Below, piece by piece: positions 53,301 through 63,233 of a DNA stretch of 64,000 nt (within the stretch, counting starts at the first letter, position 1; each line of letters begins with the position of its first letter). The stretch comes from Lagopus muta (taxonomy: Eukaryota; Chordata; Aves; Galliformes; Phasianidae): the NCBI RefSeq assembly GCF_023343835.1, contig NC_064468.1, positions 1 through 64,000 of the forward strand, in the 5' to 3' direction. The translations under genes and the position numbers were made by a program. The notes below the pieces were generated by a model, which was given only the letters and a program-made list of their open reading frames with translations, did not search any database and was not told where the DNA came from.

Positions 53301-56300
53301 GACCCATAGGGTGCCTTAGGGACTCATTCGGATCCATAGGGTGCCATGGGGACACACAGGGTGCCTTAGGGAGCCATTAGGATCCATAGGGTGCCATGAG
53401 GACACACAGGGTGCCTTAGGGACACGTTAGGAGCCATACAGTGCCTTGGAAACATATAGGGTGCCTTAGAGACCCATTAGAATCCATAGGGTGCTATGGG
53501 GACCCATAGGGTGCCTGAGGGACTCGTTAGGATGCATAGGATTCCACGGGGACACACAGAGTGCCTTAGGGACCCATTTGGATCCATAAGGTGCCATGGG
53601 GGACCCATAGGATGCCTTAGAAATCCATTAGGATCAATAGGGTGCCACGGGGACCCACAGGGTGCCTTAGTGACTCATTAGGATTTGAAGGGTGCCATGG
53701 GGACCCATTAGGATCCATATGGTGCCATGGGGACCCCTAGGGTGCCTTAGGGAGCCATTAGGATTTGTAGGGTGCCAGGGGGGCCCATAGGATACCACAA
53801 GAACACACAGGGTGCCTTATGGACACGTTAGGAGCCTCAGGGTGCCATGGGGATCCATTGGAGTCCATATGGTGCCATGGGGACCCCTAGGGTGCCTTAT
53901 GGACCCATTAGGAATTGTAGGGTGCCATGGGGACCCATAGGGTGCCTTAGGGACCCATTAGGATCCATAGGGTGCCAGGAAGACACACAGGGTGCCTTAG
54001 GGACACGTTAGGAGCCATACGGTGCCATGGAAACATATAGGGCACGGCTCAGGCCGTATTTTCCCTTAGTGATGAAGAAGGTGTCAGCACTCTGCCGTCC
54101 CAGCTCTGGCCCGACCTGGAAGCTGTCTGCAAACCTTGGCTGCCCGTTCCCTCCAACGTTTCTTCTTTCTCTCCTCAGAAGCAGCGCGGCGCGGTTCCCC
54201 GCGTTGGGGAGCAGCAGCCAGCAGGCTGCCAGAGATCCCACGGCGCCTGGCAGCGCACAGAGGGACGCGATGGGGACGGGCCGTCCTCAGTGCCGCGCAA
54301 AAGTGAGTTTCTGCAGTCCTCTGTCGTGAAGGATGGAGGGATGAATGTGGAGTGTTACTTCTGAGCGGGTGCAGTGCTGTAGGGATGTCCAGTAACCACG
54401 GTGGAAGCATGAGAAAGGCCGACAGCGACAGCCGATGGCAGCAGCGAGACAGAAGTCTGTGTGCAAGTGGTGCTGCTGAGAGCTGAGCGCATTCCCTCTA
54501 GGGACAAGAGATCCGTGTCTCGACGTTTGCAGCCGGTAGCGTTTTGTTTGCTGGTGCAGCTTTGCTCTGCATTCTGCAGAGCTGTCAGGCAGTCCGGGGT
54601 TCCTCTGCTGCCATCTGACAGGAAGGAGAGCAGTAGTGCTTAGTGTAAGCGCAGTGCAGTTTGAACATCAGTTTCTGCTCTGGCTGTAGAACAGCGTCTT
54701 TTGGATTTGGGGGGGGTGTGGGCTGACAGGACAGCGCTGCTCCTGGTGTCTGTGCAGTCAGACTGGATCTGTTGTTGCAGGGACGGAGCCTGCGTGTCCG
54801 TGGGATGGTGCTGGGCACGGGGGGAAGCGGAAAGCCTCCGCAGGTAAGGAGCTGCTGTGAGCTGTGCTGCGGGTGCTGCCTCTAAGGAGGGCTGCGTGCA
54901 GGGCTGTGTGTGATGGAGGAGAGAGGAAAGGGCGCTGCAGATCTGTGCTGACTGCACAAGTGGCACAACGCTGTAGCAGTGGAAAGGAAATTGAAGAAAC
55001 TGCGCTTGAAGAGCAGCAGTTTGTGTCTGACTGTGCCCAAGTCTTCCTCCAAGGAGCTGCTCTTCATGTCTTTCCTGCTTTCTTTCTGTCAGAAGCTGAG
55101 GCCAGCCTCCCTCTGAAGCGCAGCCATGCGGAAAGGCAGGGCAGGAGCACAGAATGGGACGTGGCAGCCAAGAGAGGTACAGACACCCAGCAGGCATCGG
55201 GGCTTGGTGCACTGCCTTTCTAATCAGGCTTTGTGCCTGTTCTTTCCTGGGACTGTTGTCACTGTGTGCTGGCTGTGGTCATAAGCACAGTGAGCATTCC
55301 TGCACTGATTAGAAATGGGAGCCCACAGTTCACCTGAGATCCCAAGCTCCGTGACTGTGAACACTCCAGATGAGATGTCCCAGCATCGCGGCCCATTCTG
55401 CAGACTGAAAGCAGCAGTGCGCCCTGGTTCAATCTCGTTGCTTCTTGTCTTTTCACAGAGATCGGTGCTGAGCCAAACGGCCATCTCCACGTGAAGGTGG
55501 TGCAGCAGGGGCGTTCCGAGAGAGCTTGTCTCCCTGAGAGAGCTCCAGCTCCTCTCCAGGCTGGAGGGCTTCCTGGCAGAGCAGGTCCCAGCACAGGGGG
55601 AAGAGCTTCCCCTGCCGCGTGCCCCCGCTCCGTCGGCAAGGCCCAGGCTGGATGCAAACGCAAGGCCTTGGAGGAAGGGACACCAGCAGCAGCGCAGCTG
55701 CCTGCCCACAAGAGAGCGAGGGCTGAGAGCGGAGGCAGCGTGCCGGCTCCAGCAGCGCAGCCTGGGCCTGCCGCAGCGCGGAGCTCCGGGCGCAGAGGTG
55801 AGCAGGGCTGTGTACCGCTGTGCTGAGCTGCTGCCCTTTGCCAGCACGCTGAGTTTGTTCAGGGTCTGCTTTGCCTTTTCCTTTTGTGTCGAGGGGAAAT
55901 GGGTTGAAGGCTGCCAAGTCTGAAGGCAGCCAGGTGCCAGAATGTGCAACCCCGTCTCTTTAACTGCATGGTGGTCTTCTGCACGTCCCACTGGAAAGGT
56001 CATTCACTGGGGGGTTCCTCGTCCAATTTCCTTTGTCTTTTTTCTGCCGTCTGCTTTTACGGTACCCACGTTTCTGCAGTTTTGCTGTTGACAAAAGAAA
56101 TTCCTCTTTTTTTTTTCTTGCCTGATAGCAAGAAGACAACGCCAGAAACAAAGGAGAGCAGAACTGAAGAAGGCTTCTCTGAGAGCCGCAGCTGCACGTG
56201 CAGAGGTGAGTCCTCGGTGAGCACAGACGCGGCTCTTGTTGTTGTCAGGGCCTCCGTCTGTCAGACATGGAAGAGATTTCCCAAGGGAAGCGCTGTCCTG

Positions 56301-56385
56301 TTTCTACACTCGCTCTGTTTCTTTCCAGTCCTCCGCCATGAACAGCCTGGTGGAGATGATGCAGAAGCTGCAGCTGCACGACTGA
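47309..56385 (+). CDS. Gene 1: unrecognised basic nuclear-type protein, 7 coding exons, 289 aa
   Basis: Predicted coding exons: 47309-47325, 54070-54302, 54781-54843, 55093-55176, 55459-55797, 56129-56205 and 56329-56385 (TGA at 56383). All join in frame and use GT-AG introns. Donors include GTATGG, GTGAGT, GTAAGG, GTACAG, GTGAGC and GTGAGT; most acceptors have long pyrimidine runs. The ATG has a good context (ACGATGG). Residues 6-83 form an acidic to Pro/Ser-rich start (DEEG, then SQLWPDLEAVCKPWLP). Two similar modules follow: KRKA at 99 with LPLKR at 110-114, and KRKA at 199 with LPAHKR at 213-218. These look like basic nuclear-localisation motifs. Residues 246-271 are Arg/Lys/Ala-rich and probably helical (RRQRQKQRRAELKK). 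The last 18 residues form an amphipathic segment (SLVEMMQKLQL). I recognise no family; nuclear localisation is inference. Intron 1 is 6744 bp and mostly minisatellite. The neighbouring gene 2 converges on it. The consistent phase across seven exons makes the model strong, exon 1 least so. Confidence 0.72.
47590..47745 (+). mobile_element. CR1 3'-terminal fragment in intron 1 of gene 1
   Basis: The words GGAACTGGATGATCTCTAGG, GTCCCCTCCAACCCAAACCG and TTCTACGATGCTGTG are the diverged last ~70 bp of a CR1 element. Preceding bases to about 47590 may belong to it but are too diverged to be sure. Confidence 0.7.
47820..54035 (+). repeat. GGTGCC-type minisatellite filling intron 1
   Basis: This is degenerate tandem DNA made of 10-bp words: ATAGGGTGCC, ATGGGGACCC, CTTAGGGACC and ATTAGGATCC. 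They are commonly arranged in a 50-bp period. Larger copies occur: the marker GAATTTTAGGATGCC is at about 48636, 50734 and 52601, and blocks around 48921-49690 recur about 3995 bp later at 52916-53685 with few differences. So a ~2-kb block was duplicated, then a ~4-kb one. TTAGGG occurs in most units but never in tandem. The array lies wholly inside intron 1 of gene 1. Short open frames in it are by-products. Confidence 0.93.
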
Positions 56386-56505
56386 GAGGAGGAGCATCAG
56401 CAGGCAGCGCTGCAGTGCGCGGCGTTGCAGGGCAGCGCTCCGAGTGCCGCCCAACTCGGCACTCCAACTTTGGTTGTAGTCAATAAAAACATGGCATGCT
56501 AACTC
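56386..56505 (+). other. 3' untranslated region of gene 1
   Basis: Begins after the TGA at 56383-56385 and runs past the AATAAA signal. The cleavage site, normally 10-30 bases beyond the signal, would be near 56500-56515. The region is short (about 120 bp) and contains no repeat. Confidence 0.65.
56482..56487 (+). terminator. Poly(A) signal AATAAA of gene 1
   Basis: A canonical hexamer 97 bp after the predicted stop codon, in the right orientation; it supports the last exon and the end of gene 1. Confidence 0.75.
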
Positions 56506-56519
56506 AGAGAACGATGCCG

Positions 56520-56955
56520 TAGAGATTGCTGAGTTTCCCAGGGCAGCGCTGAGTACTTTTTGCTTTATGCTGAGTGTACAATGAGCCAAGTTCCCCAAAA
56601 GGACAGCGTTTCCTCTGGGCTGTTGGTCCAGAGCAGCATCTCTGCACTTAGGACCGCCACGCTGCCATCCTGGCACTGCTCTGCTCACAGACAGCGCTCC
56701 AGGTCGTGGCGCTCAGAAGGCGCCCCTCTGTCGTGCAGCCCTCCCCAGCGCCTGCCTGCCTGTCCCTGTGTGGGCTGCGATGGAGCTTTTCCTTTGCAGC
56801 GCCTGGTGTGACGCCGTGTCCTGGTTCCGTCGGTGCCATCCTGCAGGCTGCTGTGCACAGCGCAGTGCTGCGGAGCTGTGCTTCCCGGCCCTGTGCTCTC
56901 CGGCACTCTGGTGTGAGTTCTGCCTCTCCCAGGCATCTCCTGTTCCCAGGAACCT
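56520..56955. other. Intergenic sequence with no gene seen
   Basis: Unique-looking, moderately GC-rich sequence between gene 1 and the CA/GT-rich repeat. Open frames occur on both strands (for example 56648-57286 minus and 56706-57320 plus). None shows splice sites in phase, a conserved motif or a poly(A) signal. Confidence 0.4.
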
Positions 56956-57320
56956 CCGCTGCTCCCTTGCACGCAGCTCTGTGTGCACAGCCCTGTGCAG
57001 AACCGCACACCCACGTGCAAGGACTTCCCTGCACACACCGCTGTGCATCCACACGCACAAGCACATCCTCGCACGGCCCTGTGTGCACACTCCATCCGTG
57101 TGCACACAACCGTGTGCAAAACCACACAGCCTTGTGCAAAGACCTCGATGCACAGCCCCGTGTTCGCGCACACACACACCCGTGTGCAAACCCACCCCAT
57201 TGCACAGCAACACGCATGAAGACACGAGCGCAGCTGCAGCCCTGCACACAGCCGTGCACACACACACAAACGTGCAAAAGTGACATTCACGTGCAAACAC
57301 CCTCGTGCAATGCACACTGA
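56956..57320. repeat. Degenerate GTGTGCA/TGCACAC repeat
   Basis: Words such as GTGTGCACAC, CCGTGTGCAAA and TGCACAGCC recur irregularly every 15-35 bp over about 360 bp. This is a decayed purine-pyrimidine alternating repeat. It is open in several frames as Cys/Val/His/Thr-rich peptides, an effect of the repeat. The alternating CA/TG and GCGC runs could adopt left-handed DNA, which is inference. Confidence 0.7.
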
Positions 57321-57334
57321 TATGCAGCATCACC

Positions 57335-57490
57335 TCTAAGATGATCAGAGGGCTGGAGCACCTCTGCTATGAGGAAAGGCTGAGGGAGCTGGGCTTGTTT
57401 AGCTTGGAGAAGACAAGGCTCCAGGGAGACCTCATGGTGGCCTTGCAGTGCTTGAAGGAAGTGTATAAACAGGAGGGGGAACGGCTGCCT
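57335..57490 (+). mobile_element. CR1 fragment, sense orientation
   Basis: The words AGGGCTGGAGCACCTCTGCT, AGGAAAGGCTGAGGGAGCTG, GGGCTTGTTTAGCTTGGAGA and GACCTCATGGTGGCCTTGCA are typical CR1 central-3' sequence. Both ends are missing, and it joins the minisatellite directly at about 57500. Confidence 0.85.
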
Positions 57491-57499
57491 GTGAGGGAG

Positions 57500-58215
57500 G
57501 AGAGACCCCATAGGAACACAGAGAGACCCAATAGGGACACACGGACAACCCATAGGGACCCCATAGAGTTCCCATAGGGACACCTAGGGACAAATAGGGA
57601 CCCCATAGGGTCCCCAGGGGGACACATCGTGCCCCATAGAGACGCATAAAGACCCCTTAGATACCCCATAGGGACCCCATAGGGACACAGAGAGACCTCA
57701 TAGGGAGCCAGCCGATAGAGATACATGGAGACACATAGGGACAAAGAGAGACCCAATAGGGACCCATAGAGACACACAGTGACACATAGGGATCCCAGAG
57801 GGACAAAGGGACAAACCTTAGGGGTCCCATAGAGTCCCCATAGGGACCCCATAGGGACCCCAAGGGACACATAGGGACACAGACAGACCCCATAGCATAG
57901 GGACCCCATAGGAAAATACAGGGACCCACAGGAGGACCCCATAGGGAAACATGGGGACCCCATAGGGACACAGAGAGACCCCATAGGGACCCCATAGGGA
58001 CACATCGAGCCCCATAGAGACACATAAAGAACCCATAGGGACCCCATAGGGACCCCAAAGAGACCCCATAGGGTTCCTGTAGGGACACAGAGAGACCCCA
58101 TAGTGACAAACAGACAACCCACAGGGACCCCATAGAGATCCGATAGGGACCCACAGGGACCCATAGGGACACAGGGAGCCCCATAGAGACGCATAAAGAC
58201 CCCCTAGATCCCCCA
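57500..58215 (+). repeat. GGGACCCCATAG-type minisatellite, fourth block
   Basis: Words GGGACCCCATAG and GGGACACATAG in the same orientation as at 38.7-43.2 kb. Two internal copies of a ~430-bp stretch can be seen: GGGACACATCGAGCCCCATA near 58000 resembles GGGACACATCGTGCCCCATA near 57620. Confidence 0.9.
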
Positions 58216-58950
58216 TCGGGACCCCAGAGGAGAAGCAGAGCTGCAGAGCAGGAGCAGAGCTGCGTTCCCAGGGCACTCTGTGCTCACGGAGGCAGCAGAG
58301 CTCCTGCAGGTCACCCCGTGCTCTTCTTCGCCCGCTCTTCTTCGTCGGCTCTTCTTCGTCTCCCTGCTGCTCAGCTGCGCTGTGCCTCATGGTGAGGCCT
58401 GTCCTGTCGGACGTTCTCCCGTTCCATTGGACTCGCGGCTGCCAATTCTCATGACGCTGCATGGCGACGTGTTACCTGGCGTTCTGAGCAATCCCTTGGC
58501 TTCTCCTCAGGCCGTTGCCGCTGCTTTTCATTCTGTTGGGGTCCCCTTTTTCCGGAGGCGCGGATTCTGCGACGTCCCTCCGCCCCGCAGGTCGCAGAAC
58601 CGGGCCGAAGCAGCCCTCAAAGCGCTGACCTGGGGAACCCTTAGGAGGCCCGAAGCCCCCTGGCAGCCAGCTGGGCCAGGCCGGAAGCCGGCGGGCCGCT
58701 CAGGGCAGCGCAGCCAGGCGAAAGGCGGTGGCCGGCCGGCCCGTGTAGCTCTGCTCTTCTGGAGCCCTCCGGGCCGGCCGGGGGACCGTGGCAGGCAAGA
58801 GCCGGCTGGCCTGGGTAGCCCGGACAGGCCAGCAGCCACCCGGCCAGGCTAGGAGCCGGCTGCCCGCTCAGGAAGGCAGTGCGAGGCCCAGGCCGCCCTG
58901 CCGGAGCAGATCCCGCCTGGCTGCCGTGCCCGAAGCGGCAGCCTGGTTGT
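58216..58950. other. GC-rich block between inverted minisatellites
   Basis: About 730 bp of non-minisatellite sequence. It starts with three GCTCTTCTTCG(T/C)C copies (about 58320-58360). It ends in very GC-rich sequence with GGCCGGCCGGCCCG and a diverged direct repeat (GGAAGCCGGCGGGCCGCTCAGG near 58680, then AGGAGCCGGCTGCCCGCTCAGG near 58850). Possible splice-like sites are present (CCTCATG|GTGAGG at 58391 and a CTTCTCCTCAG acceptor near 58510). No coherent coding model resulted. Confidence 0.45.
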
Positions 58951-59215
58951 CTGCCTATGGGGTCTCTATGGGTGTCTTTCCCTATGGGGGCTCTCTGTGT
59001 CCCTGTGTGTCCCTGTGGGGTCTCCATATGATTTCTCTGTGTCCCTACTGGGTCCCTATGTGTCCCTTTGATGTCTCTATGTATCCCTATGGGGTCCCTA
59101 TGGGGTCCCTGTCTGTCCCTATGCTGTCCCTGTGGGGTCTCTCTGTGTCCCTGTTGGGTCTCTATGTCTCCCTCTTTGTCCCTAGGGGGTCTCTGTGGGG
59201 TCCCATGTCTGCCCA
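58951..59215 (-). repeat. GGGACCCCATAG-type minisatellite, short inverted block
   Basis: The plus strand reads CTATGGGGTCTC and GTGTCCCTGTGGGGTC words, opposite to the block at 57500-58215. Together they form inverted arms around the GC-rich block. It lies just beyond the 3' end of gene 2. Confidence 0.88.
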
Positions 59216-59323
59216 CAGGCTCTGATGGACGCTCTGATGCCCTCCCGCAATGCTTTCTCCCTCCACCGGCGCAAACAGACGCAGTGACGCCATCGCAGGC
59301 AGTGTGGGGATGTTGAAAGGATG

Positions 59324-59329
59324 TTTATT
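59324..59329 (-). terminator. Poly(A) signal AATAAA of gene 2
   Basis: TTTATT on the plus strand is AATAAA on the minus strand, in the context CATCAATAAACATCC, about 320 bp after the predicted stop. It is the only canonical signal downstream of the gene before the inverted minisatellite. Confidence 0.7.
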
Positions 59330-59374
59330 GATGGTTCTGCCCCTCGACATTTCGCTCCAGGTCTCCTCGGTTGG

Positions 59375-59625
59375 TCTGCAGAAGGGAAGGCTGCGGGGTG
59401 ACGGCGTCGCAGCCTTCCATCCCGAAAGGGAGCCTGCGGACGGGAGGGGAGTCGGCTCTGATGGCGTGGCTGATGGTCAGCCAAGGGAAGTGGTGCCGAG
59501 TGGAAGATGGGATGTCGGGTCGGATCGCTGTGCGCAGCGCTGCGGGAACCGAACGCCCAGAGAGGCTGCGGGTGCCCCGTCCCTGGAGGCCGGGTCGGAC
59601 GGGGCCCTGGGCAGCCCGCTTGCGT
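59375..59625 (+). mobile_element. Old CR1 fragment in the 3' UTR of gene 2
   Basis: Diverged CR1 3'-region words in order: GAAGGGAAGGCTGCGGGGTG, GAACGCCCAGAGAGGCTGCG, GGTGCCCCGTCCCTGGAGG and GGGGCCCTGGGCAGCC. Many CpG substitutions suggest it is old or was altered in a CpG-rich setting. Confidence 0.75.
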
Positions 59626-59648
59626 CGGAGATGCGCTGCGGCTGGGAT

Positions 59649-62600
59649 TCACGCCTCTGTTCTGCGGCCTCTGCACTGGGCGCACCATGCCTGCATCAGC
59701 ATGGCCAGCGTGGGGCACCTCCTGTGGGGGGGGGCCTCGCTCTGCGCAGCCTGACTCTCGGGAGCCTCCGTTTCTTCCCGTATGGGCGGCAGCGATCCAG
59801 AGCGGCGGACGGGAGGCTCCTCGGGCAGCCTGGGCTCCGCACGAGGCGCTGATGCTGCCGCCCGCTCCAGCGCTTCCTGCGCCGCCCTCTTCTTCATCAC
59901 CCTCTGCCTGAGGAGCCACACCGAGTCACACGTCAGCGGGAGCCTGGATGCTCTGCCGTGCGGCTCTGTGAACGCAGCCCTGGAGGCAGATCTTCGGGAA
60001 CCTCCTTGCAACGCTGCTGTCCTCAAGGTGATCTGAGAGGGCGAGTGCTTGGCCACCGGCAGGATTCGCGCCACACCCGCACGATGGGCTTTTCCTGCTT
60101 CCAGTTCCTCGGGGAATCTCACGTGTTTGCCTCCCGGTGCTCGGCGCAGCTCTTCCTGGCTCCACGTTCCTGCCTCCCCCTGCGGCTGGCAGCTCACCGG
60201 CTGCTCCTGGGCTTCGGGCAGCGGCCGGATCGGTGGCAGCAGACTGGAAGGACAGAGCGGGAGGGGGCCGCGTGAGTGGTCGATGGCTTTGGGCCGCACG
60301 CCGCCAGCCTGAGCCGGGAGCCTGGGCCGCAACATAGCCCTGCCCACAGGCTGCTCGCCGGCTGCCCTGCGGCTCCCGAGACGCGCAGAGGGGCGGCCCT
60401 GTGAGCCGGGGGGTCCCGGTCCTCATCCCCACCAACAGGGACCCTTTGGGGCTGGGGAATGGGCTCTCGTCGGGTCGCCCCTGTGCGCACGGCAGCCCGG
60501 AGCCTCCAGCCTCACCTGGCCCTGGAGCTCTTCTTCAGCAGCAAGCTCCTGATCCGCCGGAGCCGTTCTCCATCCATGCTGTCCGAGCTCAGCCGCTTGA
60601 TGAAGGTCGGCCGGGCAGCAAATCTCACTGCAATGGGGAAGGGGAGGCGTCGGCTTTGGGAAAGAGGAGCCGGGGGGCGACGACGAGGTGGCGGGGTGAC
60701 TTTTGGGGGCCGGATCCTTCCGTCGGGGGAGGGCAGGGCCTGAGATCCGCCCGGGCCAAGCCGGGGCAGGGGGCACGGCACAGCCAGCGCCTTCGTTTGG
60801 GAGAGGCCGGCAGTCACTGATGGGAAGGGGCCGGGGGCCGATGGCTTCGGGGCCGTGCTGAGCTGGCGGGAAGCTGTGCCGCCATCAGAGCCCTGGGCTG
60901 ATGGTCAGCGGGGCATTTCCCAGCTCCGCTTGGCTGCCCGTGCCGCGGGAAGGAGCCGGTGGCTGCTTTACCTGTCTTGCCCTGGTCGAGAGGTGGGAGA
61001 GGTGGCAAAGCGTCGTCTTGCTTTGTTTTCTCCCGACCAGAGAGGCTCGCTGAGGCCTTGCGGCGCGTTGTGGGCGGTGCTTTGGGCACCAACTCCATGT
61101 GACACCTGCGCGAGAGGAGAAGACGGAGCGGTGTGACGCAGCGCTCCAGCGCTCCTTGCTGCTCTCTGGCCGTCTGCTCCCAGGCATGTTGTCACGCTGC
61201 GTGCAGCACGCTGCTTTCTAAAGCCTCGAGCAGGGTTCATCGGGACGGGGGCAGGGGAAATAGCTTCCAAGGGCAGGAGGGAAGGTTTGGGTCGGACGTA
61301 AGGAAGGAGCGCTGGACAGAAGGGCGGCGAGGCACCGCAGCATCTTGCCCAGAGAGCTGGTGGACACCCAGACGGGCAGTCGAGGCCTGCTGGACCAGGC
61401 TCAGAGCAACCTCCTCTGGGGTCCCTGTTCCCCGCAGGGGGGTGGGCGAAGTGCCTTTCGGGGTTCCGTCCAGCCCAGCTCAGTCTGCGATCCCACGACA
61501 CACGCTCACGGGCAGGACGGGCACGGACACGAGGAACAAGTGCTGCGCAACGAGAGCCGAGCGGCCGCACCAGGCAGCAGCCACCGCCACCAACGCACTC
61601 ACATGGGAAAGACGACGAGGCAGCCGGAGAGCGCCAGGGAGGCCACCGGTGCCGCCGGGGACACCACCGCGTTCAGCAGCCAGGGGGCCTGTGGGGGAGA
61701 AACAGGGAGGAGGTGGGACGTCCTGGTCACGGCTGAGGCGCCGGGGACGCGGGGAGCCCGAGGCAGGGAGAGCCGGCAGCAGCTCGGCACTCGCACGGCC
61801 CGAGCGGCCGGCAGCTCCTGGTGGGCCGCATGCGGGCACCGCGAGGTCGCGGCTCCGCCTGGGCCGCGCAGAAACGGCGGCTCACCTTGAGAGCAGCTCT
61901 GCTGAGCTCCTCTTTCCCAGACAGCTGCTCCAGGAAGCTGTAGTAGAATCTCATGTGGAACGTCAGCCCGTCTATGAGCAGCACGCCGATGTCCTTCAGC
62001 ACGACGGCCACGTTCTGCCCGTCCCGCAGGCAGCCGGAGAGCATGGACACGGTGCTCTGGATGCCGGTCTTCACGCTCTCCCAGCTCACGGCGGCGCCTG
62101 CGGCCGCTCTGCTGTATCTCAGCGGCTCCAACTTCCTGTGCACTGAAAGATGTGAGGGACAGAATTGACGGCAGGGTTGGTTTCCCACAGGCGCTTCCCT
62201 AGAAGAGCTGCTGGTGGACCTCAGCCGGAATGGCCCCGCGTTTGGACAGGCTCCTCAGAGGGGGAGCTTTGCTGGTGGGCACAGAGGTGGTGGCCGTCGG
62301 CCCCGTCCACGCAGCCGGAAGCAGCGGAATCCCCCCTCCTACCTGGCAGGGGCTCCCTGCGGGCCTTGAGGTGGTGCGTGGCCATGAGGTTGGCGGCCAG
62401 GTGGAACACGGGCCACCGCAGAGTCACGGTCCCGTCCTCGGTCCAGACGTCTTTGGAGACGGTGTCAAAGGAGCCGAAGGTGGGAATCCAGACCCCCTGT
62501 GGGCGGAAGAGAAAAGCAGGGCAGAAGGGTTACGGGCCGGCCAGGGGGAAGAGGCGCAGGGGCTCCGACGCAGGGACAGAGCTCAGGAGCCTCTGCCGCC

Positions 62601-63233
62601 GCTCAGAGGCACGAGCCGGGGCGTGGGAACGGCTTTGGGAAGGGCCGCACGGCGCTCTCCTGCCCCTCGCCCTCCCAGATGCGGCACAGCAGGCGGGGTG
62701 GAAGCGGCCTCGCAGGATCCAGAGGCTTCCAGAGAGTGGCATCGGCCCCGAGATCCGACAGCGCCCGGCACGAGGGATCGTGCGTCTGCAGGGAGCCCGT
62801 GGGACGCCCAGGAGAGAAGTGCGGGGGGAGTCTCCCGCTGCGTATGCAGGGGAAGCCTCAGAGGAAGCCCAGGCCGGACGGGGAGAGGAGGAACCGCCGG
62901 CCAACGCACCTTGTGTGCCACGAGCTGCTCCCGGACGTAGGCGGCCACCGCGTCCCAGACGGCGACTCGCACTGCAGGACAGAGGAAAAGCAGGTCACGC
63001 TCCGATCCGCCGCTGCCCGGCGCCCCTCCGGCTGCCAGGCGGGAGCGGGGCGGCAGAGCGATGCGCCGTCTCTGCACCAAGGGCGGCCGCAGCCCCGCTC
63101 CAAGCTGGCCGCAGCCCTGCACACCTTTGCTGTTCGTGTCCATGGGTCTGGAGGCGCGCCCCGCTGCGGGGCCGGCCTCGCTCCTCCTGTTCCGCCTCGT
63201 GCCGGCGGCTCGCTCCTCGTTCGCGCCAGCCAT
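59649..63233 (-). CDS. CCDC81-like: Gene 2: CCDC81-like protein with two HU-type domains, 8 exons, ~502 aa
   Basis: Exons in order: 63233-63125, 62971-62910, 62496-62343, 62142-61886, 61688-61603, 61105-60972, 60627-60516 and 60243-59649. All junctions are GT-AG and in frame, most with strong donors (GTGAGC, GTGAGT, GTAAAG, GTGAGG). The first HU-type domain (about 37-110) carries WDAVAAYVREQL, HKGVWIPTFGSF at 56-67 and RWPVF. The second (about 112-190) carries LKDIGVLLI at 157-165 and MRFYYSFLEQL at 172-182. These are the conserved motifs of CCDC81, whose HU-like domains are known; the human protein is linked to centrosomes and cilia. Exons 6-8 are basic and Pro-rich with KHVRFPEEL, and weakly coiled (RQRVMKKRAAQEALERAA). 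The long coiled-coil half of standard CCDC81 is not evident, so this is probably a short paralogue. The last exon may instead splice at 60197 to an acceptor near 59895, which would change the C terminus. Confidence 0.82.
61225..61450 (+). mobile_element. Old CR1 fragment in intron 5 of gene 2
   Basis: The words GGGGCAGGGGAAATAGCTTC, GGTTTGGGTCGGACGTAAGG and GCCCAGAGAGCTGGTGGACA follow CR1 3'-region order but are heavily diverged. It lies antisense to the gene in the intron between exons 5 and 6 (61602-61106). Confidence 0.65.

Larger units (their letters stand above)
59300..59648 (-). other. 3' untranslated region of gene 2
   Basis: This runs from the stop codon at 59651-59649 to beyond the poly(A) signal. 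Most of it (about 59375-59625) is an old CR1 fragment in plus orientation, antisense to the gene. It would make up most of the transcript's 3' end. Confidence 0.6.

Noticed and set aside
47820-54035. Interstitial telomere, because TTAGGG occurs often
   Set aside because: TTAGGG appears once per ~50-bp unit inside CCTTAGGGACC and is never in tandem.
54721-54780. Alternative acceptor at 54757 for exon 3 of gene 1
   Set aside because: Use of it would shift the frame of the next exons; the acceptor at 54780 keeps all later exons open.
56648-57333. Cys/Val-rich open frames of 171-212 codons on both strands
   Set aside because: They are produced by the degenerate GTGTGCA repeat and overlap each other in several frames.
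58280-58852. Secreted protein suggested by a hydrophobic stretch (LLRRLFFVSLLLSCAV)
   Set aside because: The open frame has no ATG at its start, the stretch comes from a local CTTCTTCG repeat, and no downstream exons join in phase.
59182-59919. 245-codon minus-strand frame as the true C terminus of gene 2
   Set aside because: It passes through the CR1 fragment and beyond the AATAAA signal at 59329. It stays possible only if the alternative splice at 60197 is used and a later signal serves.
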